NCBI GenBank assembly: GCA_019117325.1
Contig: DWZY01000390.1
Span: 1 to 5,621, forward strand
Length of the DNA: 5,621 bases
Direction of reading: 5' to 3'
Source of the DNA: Candidatus Brevibacterium intestinigallinarum
GTDB taxonomy: Bacteria; Actinomycetota; Actinomycetes; Actinomycetales; Brevibacteriaceae
Shown: positions 4,082 through 5,621 of the stretch, piece by piece
Numbering within the stretch: the first letter of the stretch is position 1
Layout of the letters: each line of letters starts with the position of its first letter
Program-made: the position numbers and the translations under genes
The notes under the pieces: model-generated
What the model saw: the letters and a program-made list of their open reading frames with translations, nothing else
Database searches by the model: none
What the model was told of the DNA's origin: nothing

Positions 4082-5621
4082 ATGCATGAGGGGACCCGGC
4101 CGCCGCTTCGCACGCTCCTCATCGATAATCACGACTCGTTCACCCTCAACCTCTTCCACCTGCTGGCACGGGTGAATGGCCGCGAGCCGCTGCTGGTCCC
4201 CAACGACTGGGACGGCTGGGATCCGCTGGTGCTGGAGACGGTCGACAGCGTGGTCCTGTCGCCGGGTCCCGGCACTCCACTGCGGTCGGAGGACGTGGGC
4301 ATCTGCGCCGAGGCCGTGGCCGCCGCCCGCGTCCCCGTCCTGGGGATCTGCCTGGGCCACCAGCTCATCGCGCACCTGCACGGCGCGCACGTGGGCCGGG
4401 CGCCGGAGCCGCGGCACGGGCGGGTCTCCGCCATCCAGCACGACGGGACCGGTCTGTTCGCAGGTATTCCTGCACCGTTCAGTACCGTCCGCTACCACTC
4501 GCTGGCCGCGACCGAGGTCGTAGAGCCCCTGCGCATCACTGCCCGGTCCGAGGACGGCGTCGTCCAGGGCATCGAGCACAGCACCCTGCCGCTGTGGGGC
4601 GTCCAGTTCCACCCGGAGTCGATCCTCACGGAGCACGGCGAGACGCTCCTGGAGAACTTCGCACAGCTCACTCGGGACTGGCACGCAGCGAAGGGCGCCG
4701 AGGCCGCGGCCGGTGACCAGATCGCGACCAGTGATCAGGCCGCGACCGGTGCCCCGGCTTCGACGCAGGACGAACCCACCCGTCCGATCCCGATTGTCCG
4801 GACATCCGTGCCCTATGCGGGGGACGCCGCAAGCCTGTTCGACGCGCTGCACGGTGAGGACCCGTGCGCGGTCCTGCTCGACGGGAACCTGCCCGGTGAC
4901 CCGCGCGGTCGCGTCTCAATCGTGGGTGCACCCACCGGTCCGCACGGTCGGATCGCCGAGGCCCATGTCGCGGCGGGCACCGTCACGATCACGGACGTCC
5001 CCGCGGGGACGCACACGAATGCCGAAAACGTCCCTGCGGGGACGTCGAGGACGACCGTCGTTCGTTCGGGACTCTTCGATTGGCTCGAGGCGGAGCTGCG
5101 CCGATTCCGTGTCGACCCGGCTGATCTCGACGGCCTGCCCAGCGGTTTCGGTCTGGGTTGGGTGGGGAACCTGGGATACGAACTGGCAGCCGAATGCGGC
5201 GGCCCTGGGCCGCGGCCCGCATCAGGCCACGGCAGCGAGGCCTCGGAGCCAGCGTCCTCCGACACCCCGCCGGATGCGACGCTCGTCTTCCTCGACCGCG
5301 CGGTGCTCGTCGATGCGCAGGAGGGGATCGCGCATCTGCTCGCTCTCGACTGGCCCGAGGATCCGGGCGGGGCGACTGCGTGGCTGGAGGCGGCCTCGAC
5401 GGCGGTGACGGACGCCGGCACCCGAACAGTCCAGCCGGACGCGACCCGGGCTCAGAGCAACCCGCCAGGGGACGTCAGCGTCGCGGAGCACGCGCCGGTG
5501 CCCGGGCATGAGGGAGTGCCCGCGGATTCCAGCCCGGATGACCGGGACCGAGCCGCGGCACGCGCAGCCCAGGCGGGTGTCGTCGCGCGCGTGACGCGCG
5601 AGGAGTACCTCGACCAGATCC
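4082..5621 (+). CDS. pabAB: Fused aminodeoxychorismate synthase PabA-PabB (cut by right edge)
   Basis: The enzyme converts chorismate plus glutamine to 4-amino-4-deoxychorismate, the first step to p-aminobenzoate and folate. Residues 9-196 are the PabA class-I glutamine amidotransferase: LLIDNHDSFTLNL (12-24), LSPGPGTP (59-66), nucleophile C90 in LGICLGHQ, and H177/E179 in GVQFHPES. An Ala/Thr/Asp-rich linker (about 201-235) follows, then the PabB N-terminal domain from about 238, marked by GFGLGWVGNLGYELAAECGG (355-374) and LVFLDRAVL. The window ends at residue 513 in TREEYLDQI, where the chorismate-binding catalytic domain begins, so the active site is not visible. Anthranilate synthase (TrpE-TrpG fusion) is the main alternative. 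The PabA-first order and the GYELAAECGG motif, typical of PabB fusions, favour PabAB; some actinomycetes use such fusions for antibiotic precursors. A second low-complexity segment (about 447-497) separates the N-terminal and catalytic parts. ATG 4082 is fixed by the box at 4070-4075 and the distance to the first motif. Confidence 0.9.
   Translation, partial: MHEGTRPPLRTLLIDNHDSFTLNLFHLLARVNGREPLLVPNDWDGWDPLVLETVDSVVLSPGPGTPLRSEDVGICAEAVAAARVPVLGICLGHQLIAHLHGAHVGRAPEPRHGRVSAIQHDGTGLFAGIPAPFSTVRYHSLAATEVVEPLRITARSEDGVVQGIEHSTLPLWGVQFHPESILTEHGETLLENFAQLTRDWHAAKGAEAAAGDQIATSDQAATGAPASTQDEPTRPIPIVRTSVPYAGDAASLFDALHGEDPCAVLLDGNLPGDPRGRVSIVGAPTGPHGRIAEAHVAAGTVTITDVPAGTHTNAENVPAGTSRTTVVRSGLFDWLEAELRRFRVDPADLDGLPSGFGLGWVGNLGYELAAECGGPGPRPASGHGSEASEPASSDTPPDATLVFLDRAVLVDAQEGIAHLLALDWPEDPGGATAWLEAASTAVTDAGTRTVQPDATRAQSNPPGDVSVAEHAPVPGHEGVPADSSPDDRDRAAARAAQAGVVARVTREEYLDQI
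4715..4750 (+). repeat. Two tandem 18-bp units in the PabA-PabB linker
   Basis: Two adjacent in-frame units encode DQIATS and DQAATG (residues 212-223) and match at 14 of 18 bases. They lie in the low-complexity linker joining the amidotransferase and synthase halves, where length changes by slippage would be tolerated. Confidence 0.6.
4967..5044 (+). repeat. Three V-[AP]-A-G-T repeats in PabB, two with DNA palindromes
   Basis: The protein reads VAAGT (296-300), VPAGT (306-310) and VPAGT (317-321), at steps of 10 and 11 residues. The last two share the DNA pattern CGTCCC[CT]GCGGGGACG at 4996-5011 and 5029-5044. The first of these is a perfect 16-bp palindrome; the second keeps 7-bp perfect arms if one base is added on each side. 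This looks like a small in-frame duplication in a variable beta-hairpin region of the PabB N-terminal domain. Confidence 0.6.

Noticed and set aside
4007..4852. 281-codon minus-strand open frame opposite pabAB
   Set aside because: Its translation is Arg/Gly-rich low complexity with no recognisable domain, while the plus strand has intact PabA catalytic motifs throughout.
1..5621. CRISPR arrays, tRNA or rRNA genes, riboswitches, toxin-antitoxin or defence genes
   Set aside because: I looked across both strands and saw no regularly spaced repeats, cloverleaf-like segments or proteins of those families.

Overview
The window is very GC-rich with compact gene spacing, and its genes are typical of a high-GC actinomycete. 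A Micrococcales-type organism is plausible from the protein styles, but I cannot name a genus. It holds four complete or nearly complete metabolic or housekeeping genes and two genes cut by the window edges. There is no phage, CRISPR, transposase, integrase or RNA gene that I can see.

Layout from left to right: the 5' part of a zinc-dependent alcohol dehydrogenase (minus strand, runs off the left edge); a short intergenic stretch that is a decayed copy of the 3' end of another gene; mqo, malate:quinone oxidoreductase (minus); a divergent LysR-type regulator (plus); a gene of the actinobacterial family usually labelled '3-methyladenine DNA glycosylase' (minus, tail-to-tail with the regulator and overlapping it by 53 bp); and a fused PabA-PabB aminodeoxychorismate synthase (plus, runs off the right edge before its catalytic domain).

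The most interesting structure is a direct repeat at 501-567 and 3090-3156 (64 of 67 bases identical, offset 2589). The right copy is the functional 3' end of the glycosylase-labelled gene. The left copy is a remnant of the same 3' end, closed by its own TAG only 10 bp before the dehydrogenase start. Everything between is mqo plus the LysR gene. Recombination between the repeats would remove exactly this two-gene module and leave the glycosylase-labelled gene directly upstream of, and co-directional with, the dehydrogenase. The simplest reading is that mqo-lysR was inserted into the 3' end of a pre-existing gene pair, with duplication of the target end. The last codons and stop of the LysR gene, and possibly the mqo stop, come from the repeat. 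The left remnant now carries a 7-bp GC hairpin right after the mqo stop and a TAGACT box before the dehydrogenase.

A second pattern is shared: four of the six gene-like units (dehydrogenase, LysR, glycosylase-labelled gene, pabAB) have a -10-like hexamer ending 6 or 7 bases before the start codon and no Shine-Dalgarno, as expected for leaderless transcripts. mqo is the exception, with a recognisable ribosome binding site. Functionally, mqo feeds electrons from malate to the quinone pool, the divergent LysR protein is its probable regulator, and PabAB starts folate synthesis from chorismate. I see no previously undescribed multi-gene system here.
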